A DNA stretch of 64,000 bases from Cercis canadensis. Its lineage: Eukaryota; Streptophyta; Magnoliopsida; Fabales; Fabaceae. Shown here piece by piece: positions 22,238 to 34,226 of this stretch. The notes below the pieces were generated by a model. It was not told the DNA's origin and searched no databases. It saw only the letters and a program-made list of their open reading frames with translations. Numbering within the stretch: position 1 is the stretch's first letter; the number at the start of each line of letters is the position of its first letter. Position numbers and translations under genes: made by a program. The stretch lies in assembly GCA_003255065.1 (NCBI GenBank), contig QAOA01002865.1, positions 1 to 64,000 on the forward strand, given 5' to 3'.

Positions 22238-25200
22238 TCAAGAGTCAGGTTGCTCAGACTTCAATGGTGCACCTGATGACGATGCACTACTGCCATTCTG
22301 AAGATAAAGGCTGTTTGCCACCATAGAGTCACTGACCAAGCCAACATCAACATCATCAAAGTTGAGGGGTCCTCTGACCTTTCGGTTGCTGAAAATAGAA
22401 TGAGAGCAAATAAGGACATCACCATTGTGAATAAATTTAGTCCTCACAAGTCAAGATATTGAGAAAAGCATACCTATTCAAACGGTTATTGATGGCAGTC
22501 AGGTCTTTCGAAGGGCTCTGATATGCATGAGTGCTCTCCCCAACGCAGGCATAGTAGCTTTTTGAGCTATGTGATATTAGAGCATCCATCTGTGCACGTA
22601 AGGTATGAATACAGTTTACATTGAATGAAACACAATTTACCATTTATAAATGTCCTAGTTTAGGCATTGAGAACAAGTTGTAACAAGATTGAGTACCTAT
22701 CAGAAATAACAAAGAGCAGACAACAAAAATTACATCGACCCAAGGTGAACAAGTGGCAGAACCATTGCAAACATCATGTATTGAATGCAAAAGACAAATG
22801 AAGTGGTCCTTTGGTATTCAAATCATGGTATAGAAGGCTAGTTATTATGTGTTCAAACTTAATTTGTATTGCCAACTGCAATGTATGCTTCATGAATCTT
22901 GCAGCTAAAGCTCTCTAGTACAAATACTTGGCGTTTTCAGCAATGATCTCTTTAAGATGATTGAATCAGCCGAAATCAGTAGGTCAAAGCTTAAGTTAAT
23001 TAATTCACTCACATTCCCTCAGTCAAAAATTATTGTGCAAGAAGGTAGAATTCATATCTGCTTCTCTCAACTAAAACTCAGCGAACAGTTAAAAAAACCA
23101 TTGATTTCTACAAGACAGGGAAATCGAAGGTGGGTGAAGCCAGAAACCAAAGCTCTTGTTAGTGATTCAAATGGATTGGAGTTCATGGAGTGGGGCCAAG
23201 GTTCACCGTTAATACATAATTTGAACCAAGATTTTAAAGGAGCTGGAAAATTCAGGTAAAAAATAAGAGATTATTCCAGCATTAAATAGTTTTGAAAAAA
23301 AAAATTCATTATAAACACAGGAGTGAAAATCGCAAACATACTATGCCTTGATCTTTTTTTTTTTTTGGCTAATATCCCAATGCATTGATCTCCCAAAACA
23401 AATATTTTCTTCTCTTAATAATATTTCCAAACACAGTTTTTTCTCTTTCAGAAATCATCATACTGATTTTCCAATCCCATGGATATAAAATTAAAAAGTA
23501 AGGTAACCTTCAGATCAAAATTTCATAAATAAGCATTAGAAACACTTCCAATAGACGACAGAGACAAAACAAAAATACTCCAAAAGAAGAATACAAAACA
23601 ATTAAACAAGTACCTTAGATGACCGCAATGGAGAGACATACACATTGTGTACCGCAGAAACTTTTTTTGGAGACATATCAGGAAGGCTTGGAAAAGGAGA
23701 TATTTTAGGAGATCCAGGACACTGAGCTACATGCCCTAGAAAAAGAAAAGAAAAATACCAGTTAATGGATTGCAGGAACTGCATATAGATGAGGAATCCA
23801 TGTATACAATTAGAAACTTGGGAAACAAAAGTATACCATCATTTTTATTGTTGACTTCAGGTATCCGGTTATTTCTCGTAATTGTCCCCCCAGGGCCAAG
23901 CTCAACCAACAGAGGCTTCACAGAGGGAATGAATATTTCATTGTAAAATGTGATAATATCAACATGCTCCTGCCCTGTTCTCTGTTTTCAAATCATTTAT
24001 GGGATCAGATTTCTCAGGAAAGCCAAGATAAGACTAAGAGTGAATTTTGGTTACATACCCCATTACGGCGTGCCAATGACCAATCAACAAATACACTTCG
24101 AAAAACTTGTGGTTTGCATTGAGGTTGCTTCCTATAGTTGTAAATGATCTCCCTAAAAGTAAGGCTCAGTTGAGAAATCTGCAAAACAGAATAGAATGAG
24201 ATGAAGGTAACAACTGAAGAGCACTTTACAAACTCTCAAGTTTCTAGAACAGACCTTTGCAACTCCATAGAAACAACAGAGGATGATTTGGTCAATATGA
24301 CGGTTAAAGAAGAGAGATGTCCGTTGACTTAAGATTTGTTGGAAAAGACAGTATACATTCTCCCTTATCTGCTGAGACAATTGCAGCCTTTCAACCATGC
24401 CACTTACTCTGACTGCTGCCAACTTAACGATCTAAGGAAAACACAGGAAGTGCACACAAAATGTGAATGCTCAGCTACCCAATCATCATTAAAACACAGT
24501 TCAGATGTCTTGTGACATCCACAACTACATAATACACATATGAAAAAAAAAAAGAAAAAAGCGCCCATCCTCAGCCCACCAAATTAACAGGTACACATGT
24601 CTTTACACCTTTATCCACATCCATGTTACATTTTGCTTGCCAAGTTTTTTTTTTTTAATAATTGAACTGCTGCAAAGTTAAAAAAACAAATGATAAAGCT
24701 TATCATATCATCCAGGAGTAATACCTTTCCAAAAAAGATATTGATCCCAGTTTCAGCACAAGTTTCACCTCCACCTCCTGGATTTGGTCTTGTAGGACTG
24801 CAAGAAGAAAATTGTAATGTGTGAATTTAAAAAGATTCCTACTAACTGAAGCAAAATCCAAGCTATAAGTTATACCTTGCAAAGGCTGACTGCAAAGGAG
24901 GAGGGGGTAGCTTTGACTTAACATTACCGAAGGGCAGAAGCCGATCCTTCACTGGTGAGGTAAAGGAATTCCGTTCTGCTAGCACATTTCGATATTCTGT
25001 GCAAAGTCGCTTTGGAGACCTAATATCCCCATTCTGACCTGAAAAGGATTAATAGATGGAATCATGAAAAAATTACTTAAGTTGGAGAAAAACCATGTAT
25101 TTTCAGCATAACTATTTTTTATTTCATGACAATGACCATTCCAAGGTCTAATAAACTATGAATTATATGGAACCTGAGCAAACATGACTCCAAACTTGGA

Positions 25201-28200
25201 ACTGAAAAGGGAGAACAATTACTTGGTGAATTTTCAAGCTTCTGCAAGGAAGGCACAGGGGGCAACCCTCCACAGGAGAAGTTAATATGCATTGCAATTG
25301 CATCCAGTGATGGCATTGGTTCAGCTAACAATCCAAGACGATTTATTTCTGCAGAGAGGGCAGGTCTAGCAACCGTCAAAGAATTATACATAGAAGAACC
25401 CTTTTCCCATACCATGCTCTCCAAAAGTCGTTCTTCCAATGAATTCAGATGTCTCCTTAATTCTCTTGGGAGAGAATCCTCGTGTCTTATAAAACTTTCT
25501 ATCACCTTGCTAAGATCAAAAGCTGTGATTCCAGTCCTCTCCAGTACTGCAGGAAACAACATTGTCACAGTTTTATGTGTTGCCAGGACCAATTCTGCAG
25601 AACATGCAAGCATACATCTATGGAACCTCTCATTAGTTAATAGTGAGGTTAAATTAGTTGCATGCTTTTGGGCTTCTGCTCTACACATTGCTTCCAAGAC
25701 CCTGTAGTATAACTTAAGGGCTTCCAGTCTTCGCTGCTCTGCCCAGACATTGTCCATGAGGTTTGCAGTTTGCAGGCTTACAGTTACACACCGTTCTCCC
25801 AGAGGACTACTAGGAAATATAGCCTGCAATATAATCTGTGCCCTGCGCACCACATCACTAGTAACATCCCTATCACATGATGTGAGGAATCTCTCCAGCT
25901 CTTGCGAGGGCTTTGATGGAAGTGGAGATATGACAGTACGAAGCCACTTTGCAGTAGTCATTGCGGTGCTAATAGGGGTGGCTGCCATCTTTGAATTTGC
26001 ACTACCCGGAATGCCATTTGCATGAGATGCGGGAGAGCGGTGGGGAGAGAGTGGACTTGTAATTGTCTTTGTAGGGGACGCCAATGAATCAAATTTCCTC
26101 TATGGAGTAGGAGAAAAGATATTTTGAGATATTTTCTTACGTAAGAGAAGATATATTTGAGAAAAACTTTTCCATTGAACATACCTTAACACCATTTATA
26201 GAGATAGAACCTCCAGACGAGCTTCCTGAAACTAATAAGCTATCATCCTCATTAATGAACAACCTCTCATCCAGTTCACCCTTGTCATGAAGTGCAATAT
26301 CATAATCTTTTTCTAAGATATCCAAATTAGATTGCAGAGATGTTTCCTCCATTAGATCTCTAAAATAGATCAAACCATCTGCAAATGAAAGGGCGAAGAA
26401 ACATCAGTATAAGACATCACATACTGTACGTGTATAAATAATCATTGACACAGTAACGTAATCAAATGAACCTCTATCAATATTCTCCAGGTTTTCAGTT
26501 TCACATTCAGACGCCAAACAAGGCTTCTTCTTCAATATATCTCCAATTAATTTATTGGTCTTCTCTATTGTTTTCCTCAACTCATCTTCTGGAGTTTCAT
26601 AAATTTGGCAAAGAGACGCAATGAGGTCCACACCTTTGGTACTTCTTTTGACTGAAATACATGCAAGAAATAAGAACAGAAAAAAAAAAAAAATAAAGAG
26701 AGAGAGAAAACAGAGCCAATGTTTAAGCCCAATTCCAGAAGATCCTATAAGGAACATGCACATGTGGAAAAGCAAGCCTGCTTGAAAGAGAATAAGAATA
26801 GATCAAACGAGAGTGGTAAGGAACAGGGAGAATTACCAAAGCGTGAAGAGTCATTAATGTTAAAATTCCGAAACTGAGCAGGAACATGAATGATCAAGAT
26901 AGCCTGCCACAGATACACCAAGCTCATTAGAAACTGTTTCCTTCCTCCCCCTCCCCTTTTTTCTTTTTGAACAGATGATTACGCAAAACTTTAAAGCTTA
27001 CGAAATATAATGAATGCCTTGAAATTATTGAATTTATAAAGTATAATGTACAATAGAACATATCAAGAAAATCTTCAAACTGTCTTGTCCAAAATTCCAA
27101 ATGTTAAATGGTTTTTCCAACAAATCTCTTCAGATTCTTTTAAATTATAAAAAGGATCAAAGGAAAAGAACATGCAATATCTTCATGGAGATGAAAACAA
27201 TAAATTTGAGTAATACAGGAATATAACTCACCAATATAGAAACTAAACCAGTAGTGCAAGTCACTAAGTCTTTAAAACGGCTGAAAGCATGTACACGAAG
27301 TGCCAAGAAGAGTAGCCATCCAAAACGATGGTACTCAGATGCATAATCAGTAGCCCTGGGAACAGCTGACTCCTTCTCAACATTTGCATCAGTTGCCAAG
27401 AAGAAATCCCCAAATGCACGTTTATATTTACTAGCACCATCAAACATATAAGATATAATGTCAAGAATGCATATGATACATGATACTTAAAGCAAGCAAT
27501 AAAATACTAATACATAGGAAGCCTAAGCAAGTAGACACCAAAAATTTGCAAGACAACATTAGTATCAGATAATGTAACATCTCCAAATCTAGAGAACACT
27601 ATACAAAACAATTATACATCTCCCTTAGATCATTAAATGAGAAAAGTATCATAAATGATATGACTATCATATAACATAGCTACTTCTCCAGATAAGATGT
27701 TTAGTTCTCTATAAGCTAAGAGTACAAATTTGTAGTTGTCTATTTCTTCTAATTTTCACAAGTCTATCACAACCTCATCAGGATTAAGCCATCTAAGCAC
27801 CATCACAACTACCAAGTACACTTTCATCTCCAACAAGACATTATACATCACTTCGGATACCACCACTATATTAATACACATGTCATATGAGCAAGCATAA
27901 CACTAGAGCTATGGCAGTGTAACCTTCACTAAAAATGCTTTCTCTCTCTCTCTTTTTCTCTCTCTAAAATAAAAGGCTTCACAATAACTTCAAGTCAGTT
28001 TCCACTCTCTCTTCTCTTGACTCAAGAAGATTAAAAGAAATGAAAATGGTAATGTTTTAGGAACTCTAGAGTCTAGATAACTAATATAGAAATTAGGTAG
28101 ACTTGATGGTAAATAAAAAATATCTATAGACAATTATACTCCTAGAACTAAAGCTTTGGAAAATTTAAGGACATCTTAAGGAAAATATAAGTTTTGTACC

Positions 28201-29974
28201 ATAATAGGATGTTGACTTTATAAAAGATCATGTGAAATAGCTAGTAAGGGAAATTTTTACATCATTACAAATTAATAGATAACGTATCAGCATTGAAGAC
28301 ACTGACTTCACAAAAAGATGCAAATAAGGGGCTACTCACTTGCTAAGAATGCTCAAGTGAAAAATATTGGCCTGCAACTCCTTCGCCTGATAGACATACG
28401 AAAAGACAACATAAACAAAAGCTCAACAGAAAATTGTCACTAAGGATTTATAAAAGGGGCCACTACTCATGTGCACACTTGAACAGAAACATTGCATAAA
28501 CATAAGCATGATTCTCTACTTAGTACTTTGTCAATACCTTGAGCCTGTTTTCCCAATCGGTGCCATATAGATTACTTAAAATTGAGCCAGCCTTGTCAAC
28601 AAACTGATGAAGTTCTTTGAAAAAATCTGAGATGCTGTTAAATACAAGATAGATGACAAAAGTAAATAAATGAACCAATCATAGATTAATGAAACCAGAG
28701 AAGACTTGTAATATACTTAAGCTTTGCCGCTCTCAATATTTGGCAAAAGGTAAGCCTGTTGTTATCAGTCTCTTCCTTTCCACTGTCTGCGTTCTTCTCT
28801 GCCAATCTCTTGACTAAGTATAGAACAAATGAAAACCAATACCGTTCTGCTTCTTCAGACTGGAAGAGATGTATGAAAAGTCATGAATTAATATGAAGAC
28901 TTCACTAGAAATAACATTGTTACAGAAGAATGTAATATGTACCGTCCCATTCCCAATAGACGAAATATTTGCCAGTAGAACGGATTTGGTTTCTGTGAAT
29001 AGTTTCATTGCTTGTCTAAAACTTTTCTCATCCAATGATAGTCCATTCTGTCGTCAAAAAACCACATCAATGTCGCAGAATTTCACGGTTACAAAATCTT
29101 AACTTAATCCTGAGGAAACATGCAATCTACCATTTCCAAACAAGACTGTATTTGGACTTCTCTTCTACTTTAAGCCTATCACATATTAAGCTAATCTCAA
29201 ACTGACCTGGATTCTATTTAAGCATCCAAATGATAAAACAACTATATTGCTGGCATAACAAATTCTGGATAAACTGATATCACATATATTGGGAATTTGC
29301 AAAAGCACTTTTTCTAAGTGACATGTTATACCAATGTGTAAGTGCTGATGGTGGGCTCGATTTTGACAAATTCAAGGAAGTAGATGAGTGTGAAAAATGT
29401 GATGTTTTTTTATACAAGAGTGTGAAATATGTAATGTTATAACTAACTGTCGCATCGTTTAACTCTAGTACATATGGTAATTCCCTTTCCAATATAATAA
29501 TATCCCCAGGGGGTTTAATTACACTTAGATTTTTCTTCATGAATGGTTCACTGTACATGTTCCATGTATTTGCATCTAATTGCTTCTAGCTTTGTTTTTG
29601 TGAAAGCTATTTTGATGCTTTATCATATATACGCATAATCAGAACACAAATGTACTAACTTATTACATAACATATGACATCAAAAGTAATAAAACAATAA
29701 AATAACAAGGCCAAGAAACAAAAAGAGCAATTATGACAAATTCCAAATAGAAAAATTCAATACCAAGAAATTGAAAATGAAAAATGAAAAGGGGTGAAAA
29801 AAAATAAGAAGGAACAAAGTTGAGTTGTTTTGATGATAAGAGGACAAGAACCTTGCAGAACTCAGTGAAGCGAGACTCAGTAGGGTCCCCATGTTCCCCA
29901 TCAGCCTGTGAACTGATGGCTGAGCCCACTGAAGGCTTTCCTTCTTCCATCTTCACCTCCACCAGTGGACTCAT
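22238..29974 (-). CDS. RBR1: Retinoblastoma-related protein (RBR)
   Basis: Eighteen coding exons read on the minus strand: 29852-29974, 28943-29047, 28717-28859, 28538-28634, 28340-28386, 27232-27430, 26837-26903, 26472-26651, 26185-26378, 25223-26099, 24876-25038, 24725-24797, 24255-24431, 24059-24178, 23837-23981, 23614-23735, 22474-22589 and 22238-22388. They sum to 1032 aa, the usual RBR length, with no stops. The N-terminal cyclin-like domain includes [17 protein letters not shown]. Pocket A (about aa 410-620) includes [16 protein letters not shown]. The spacer carries RSPKR and TSPVKD, CDK-type sites. Pocket B (about 745-880) includes [11 protein letters not shown], the LxCxE-cleft region. 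RBR binds E2F/DP factors and represses S-phase entry in the nucleus; cyclin D-CDKA phosphorylation releases it. The start could be 29974 or Met at 29950. Confidence 0.96.
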
Positions 29975-30850
29975 GCAAACCCTAGTTGATCCAGTACAGA
30001 CTCAGATCACACCTGTACGGAGACTGAAATTTGTTAAATTGGACAGAAAGGCCTGCAATCATGGCCTCTACAAGTCCCGCAAATTCATGTTTTCATTACT
30101 ATTTGGAGACACAAGGAATTGACTTTCAATACCCAGAAACCCAAACACAAAACCCTGCATATCCAAACCAAAAACCCAAAATGCAAACCATAACAGATAA
30201 ATTTGCCAACAAACAAAGCTGCAGCAAATTCACAACCAATTAGTATTCGTCAAAACAAACAAAAACGGCAGGTAAAATGTTTCACTCTCATAAATGAACC
30301 AAACGTAACGCTCCCAAATCTTAAATTTTGACAAATTCCCTAAATCAACCCCATTTCAACTGAAAATTAGCTGTAGTAAAAGTTCGTGAAAATTGAAAGC
30401 CAAAAATTCAAAGAATTTCTCATTTTCACCACCTACTAGTATTCTTAAATCGAACAAACTCAACGAAAAATTTACATTTTCAAAAATGAAGCACACATAA
30501 CGCCTCCAAATCTTGACTTTTGCCAAATTTCTCGAATCAACCCATTTAATGAAAACTTGTATGGAGTTAAATCCATGAAATGAAACCCAAAAAATCCAAG
30601 TCACAGAAAAGGGAAGATTCAAAATTTGGAGAAAAATACCAATAAGTATGCCTCTGATCTCTTCCTTAGCTCACACTGAGTAGCAGATCCAGTACAGGAA
30701 CCCAGAAAGCGACGACGTATTCTCGGATCGAATCGAACAAACAAGGGTTTTGAAGCAGAGCTCAGAACCCTATCGTTTCCCTCACTTTTTCCCTCTCTCT
30801 CTCTTTCTCTCTCTATTTCGCTCTCTTTGGGAAACCCTCCGTGTAGTCGC

Positions 30851-30858
30851 GCGGGAAA
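30851..30858 (-). promoter_or_regulatory. E2F consensus site 1 (TTTCCCGC)
   Basis: The minus strand reads TTTCCCGC, an exact match to the E2F/DP consensus TTTSSCGS, about 880 bp upstream of the RBR start codon. RBR genes are known E2F targets in plants, giving negative feedback. The presence of the site is seen; binding is inference. Confidence 0.6.
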
Positions 30859-30957
30859 AACAACATGGAACATCATGGAATGGGTACCATGCCGGATATG
30901 TATGCATACATAAGAACCAATGGGATTGCGACACCTCATGAGGGTTAGGTTTTTTTA

Positions 30958-30965
30958 CCGCCAAA
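30958..30965 (-). promoter_or_regulatory. E2F consensus site 2 (TTTGGCGG)
   Basis: The minus strand reads TTTGGCGG, also matching TTTSSCGS, 100 bp beyond site 1. The same-strand pairing in a locally GC-rich patch (30958-31040) near the presumed promoter strengthens the case for regulation by E2F. Confidence 0.55.
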
Positions 30966-30975
30966 ATTTCCACCG

Positions 30976-33140
30976 TTACGAGATTCGCTAGGATGACAGG
31001 GCGCCGTTACGGCGCGATGACGGAGGCCCTACGCCCCTTATCTCGGTAACAGCGAATGGGTCCCACTGTACTCCCGTGTGTGCGGGTGGGCCCAGATCCG
31101 CTTTTGCTCTTTGGAGTCTTGTTATCAGGAGGTGACTGCTTGCCATTGTTGTGGTCTCTTAGGACTCTAGGTCTAGAGCTTTAAACCAAAAAAACAAAGA
31201 ATGAAATTGTGATACAATACGTGCAGTCCCATGTTGTTATTGTAGAAACCTCTTTGTGATCTCTTTGCAAATCGAATCAAACCGCCAAAAGCTATTTGGA
31301 AATTTTGTTTATTCATTTTAAGAAATTAATAGAAGGTGTTTACCCAATTTGTCTTCTTTTTAAAGAGTTATCAAAAGATGACGATAACCCATTCCAAGCA
31401 AAAGATGATAACCCATTGAGTTAAGTCATTAGCTCATAAAAATAAAAAAAAATAAAAAAAAAAAGTCAATAGAAAGTANAAAAAAAAGGTCAATAGAAAG
31501 TAATCTTACTGTATACACCTCTTGTGATCTCTCTTGGAATATCCAATGGTTAATGGTAAAATAAAAAGTGATTTTTTTCATAGGTAAGAAAAAGTAAATT
31601 TATATTATGATATGTGAGATTTTTTTTTTTTTTTTATATGTGATGATATGTAAGACTTAGATTATACAAATTAATTAAATGGTTGGTGATCAAGTAATAC
31701 TGAAATTATTTTTAAAACTTGTGAATTTTGTGTTTAAATTTAAAATCATAGCTAAAGTATAAAAAAAAATATTACACAAATTAAGAGAAATAATACTTTT
31801 ATACATTTTTTTTTATGTGATACTCATACCTTTTTAAAAGAGATGTAAGAGGTGTAAAAAAATTTTGAACTATATACAAAAAAATTATATGAACTCAAAG
31901 TGGGGTTTAGTTTTAAGTTTTAGTTTGTCTAATTTAGATGTTATCATATGTGTATATAAAAAGGAGATGTACATAAAAAGTGTGGGAGTATCATACTCTA
32001 AAAATAGTAAAACTAGATTCTATTAAAATTAACTTGAGTGAATTGAATTGAATTGAATTTGGATGTTGTAATATATATGTAAAGTATGAAATAATATGAG
32101 AGTAAGTCTGACTTCATCTGTCAATGACCTATGAGTCTAAAGACACTTTCTCTAATTTATAACTAGAGGATTTGATGTTGTAAGTTCTATTTTTGCCATG
32201 TACTTTCGTCTCATTTCCTTAGTGCATTGCACTCTTATGTAATAAAAGAAAAAAAAAATCTAACTCCATCCAAATATTAGGTTTAGATTTGGTTTCTGGG
32301 TTACCAAAAAAAAATTCTATTATTAAATATTACTTGTGGTAAAATGTGACTTTAACAAAGCAATCTGAGTAATGTTATTCTCATTATTATATATTTTATT
32401 ATTCTTCATATTTATTAATATAGATTACACAAATTTAAAGCATAACCAATTTAATTCTTTTTGACATTTTAGATTTCATACAACTCTTTTTTGAGTGTAT
32501 AAAAATAATTTCACAATCTAAAATTTTTCTTTATTCCTTTTAACTTACCTAAGAATATAACACTTCACTTTGGGGAAAAAATATATATAATACCTAATAT
32601 TCTTAATAAATTAGTAGAAGTGCCTCAAGAAAATAAACTCAATTAGTAGAAGATGATTGATGAGGGCCTCAGCCAATCTGTTCTTTCTTTCTTTTTTGCT
32701 TTTATACTTTGGTGATCTAATATTATGACAAAAAGCTATAAAGTTAATTATCAAAAAGACGATAACCCATTGAATTAAGTAATTGAAAAGCAATCCTTTA
32801 GATTGGATGTAAATGGCCACTTCATTTGGGGAAGAAGACATTAGGTCCTCACATGCCCAGCACATGACTTCTTTAAAGTGTATTTAGAGGCAAAATTGCC
32901 TAGTTGGACACTTAGTTGGCATATTAGGAATAAAAAAATTTATTTTTATGGCCACACATTAGCTCCCTCCGTTAATAGATTAACAGAGCACTAATGGCTA
33001 GACTAAAATTGCAACTTCTTTAAAAACACGGGGACTAACTGGTTTACTTTTAAAAGTTGGAGACTGACTCATAAGAATCAGTAAAATAAAGAGACAAAAA
33101 CTACTAATAAGCCAAGAATTAAAGATATTCAAGGGTCCAA
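30976..33140. other. AT-rich spacer
   Basis: No gene seen. A single N at 31479 joins two copies of GTCAATAGAAAGTA. A phrase around GATAACCCATTGA followed by TTAAGT occurs near 31405 and again near 32762, suggesting an old dispersed repeat. Poly-A and poly-T tracts are frequent. The short tandem GAATT repeat at 32041-32059 is simple sequence. Confidence 0.45.
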
Positions 33141-33199
33141 GTGTTAAAGAAGGTATGCAGCATTGTCTTCTCCATTCTAAAAAATTTTAGAGATAACTA

Positions 33200-33425
33200 G
33201 AGTAGACTAGAAGACTCTAGAATGTTCTAGAGTAAACTAGCATAAGCTAGAAGGTGCTGGAAAATTCTAAAACATCCTAGAAGGTGCTGGAAGGATGAAG
33301 AAGCTTCTAGAAGATTCCAGAGCATCCTAGAACCTGGATGAAGGAACTAGACAATCCTAGAAGACTCTGGAGCTGTCTAGAAGGTTCTAGAAACCTTGAG
33401 ATATGTTGTAGTTTATTCTAGAACT
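33200..33425. promoter_or_regulatory. Cluster of heat-shock-element-like repeats
   Basis: Exact GAAnnTTC cores occur at 33220-33227, 33260-33267, 33300-33307, 33310-33317 and 33380-33387. At 33300-33317 the units join as GAAgcTTCtaGAAgaTTC, a perfect four-unit heat shock element, and at 33380-33392 as GAAggTTCtaGAA, three units. Heat shock factors bind three or more alternating nGAAn units. The array sits 90-280 bp upstream of a TATA box. Confidence 0.6.
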
Positions 33426-33479
33426 TTGTAGCTTATTCTACATGTGTCTAGGCTAGTAGTTCCCACCTCCTCCATCACC

Positions 33480-33487
33480 TATAAATA
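33480..33487 (+). promoter_or_regulatory. TATA box
   Basis: TATAAATA, a strong plant TATA motif, at the right spacing downstream of the HSE-like array; transcription would start near 33510. No coding gene is recognised downstream. Confidence 0.5.
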
Positions 33488-33700
33488 GGAGTAGCTAAGC
33501 TTGTTTTGTGTGTAAGAGAAAGTGAGGCATCTCTTTACATGAGAGTGGTGTCTTGAGTTGTGAGCTTTCTTTTGAGTGTTTGTACTTCTCTTCAAATTGT
33601 GAGTGGTCCTTGCAAAGTGTTGTAGTGTCTTTTATTGTGGGTATAATACAAGTAATTTGTTTACTTGTTTGGGTCCAACATTAGTAAATTTAGAGTTGCT

Positions 33701-34226
33701 TACTCTAAATTTTACTCAACACCAAGTTTATTATAAAGATCAAAAGTGTATAATTTTACCTTTTTTTTTTTATAAGAATTTTACCTATTTTTGATGATTA
33801 TAACAAATGCAAATGCGAACTCATTATTCTTTTTTTTCCCCTAAGAACTTCGTTTTACTTACAAACCTTGTTGTCTCTTATATCTATTTTGCCAATCACT
33901 AGCTAACTAAATTATTTGATTTTCCATAGAATCTTACAATTCAAACACTAAATGAAGAGAGAGGAGAAAAAACATGAAGAGAGAGGGGAAAAACAGAAGA
34001 TTAATTAGCTATTAAATCCATAACCTAGATTAATAGTAAATAAATATATATGGAAAAAAAAAAAACTAAGTTTGCCAACCAACAAAGCAGCAGTACAAAG
34101 AGATAAGACAGCAAGATCAAGAAGAATAGACTTCTAAAAATTGAAGACCTTTGGAATTAAATCAGCAGCATGACACATTAAGTATTCAAAAAAAAAAAAA
34201 AAATAGTTTTGTAAACTTCTTCAATT
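33701..34226. other. Spacer, no gene seen
   Basis: AT-rich with poly-A runs; probably includes the 3' flank of the ascorbate oxidase pseudogene. Nothing else recognised. Confidence 0.4.

Larger units (their letters stand above)
29975..30975 (-). promoter_or_regulatory. RBR leader and proximal promoter
   Basis: The minus-strand sequence upstream of RBR contains a likely leader with GA-rich tract (CT-rich on plus, 30790-30820) and no other gene. A short phrase complementary to GATCCAGTACAG occurs both near 29990 and near 30688, which may reflect exon borders of a spliced leader; not proven. Two E2F consensus sites lie at its far end. Confidence 0.5.
33141..33700 (+). mobile_element. Probable solo LTR with HSE-like array and TATA box
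   Basis: The segment begins near TGTTAAAGAAGG and contains a 10-bp-periodic CTAGAAG/TTCTAGAA array (33200-33425), then TATAAATA at 33480, then a transcript-leader-like stretch. No coding sequence follows, so a solo LTR of a copia-type element is the best guess. Similar CTAGAA-rich LTRs are known in plants. The exact ends and target duplication could not be fixed, and GGGTCCAA occurs close to both ends. Confidence 0.45.

Noticed and set aside
29280-29558. 92-codon minus-strand open frame in RBR intron 1
   Set aside because: No recognisable family, no flanking splice sites that keep the RBR frame.
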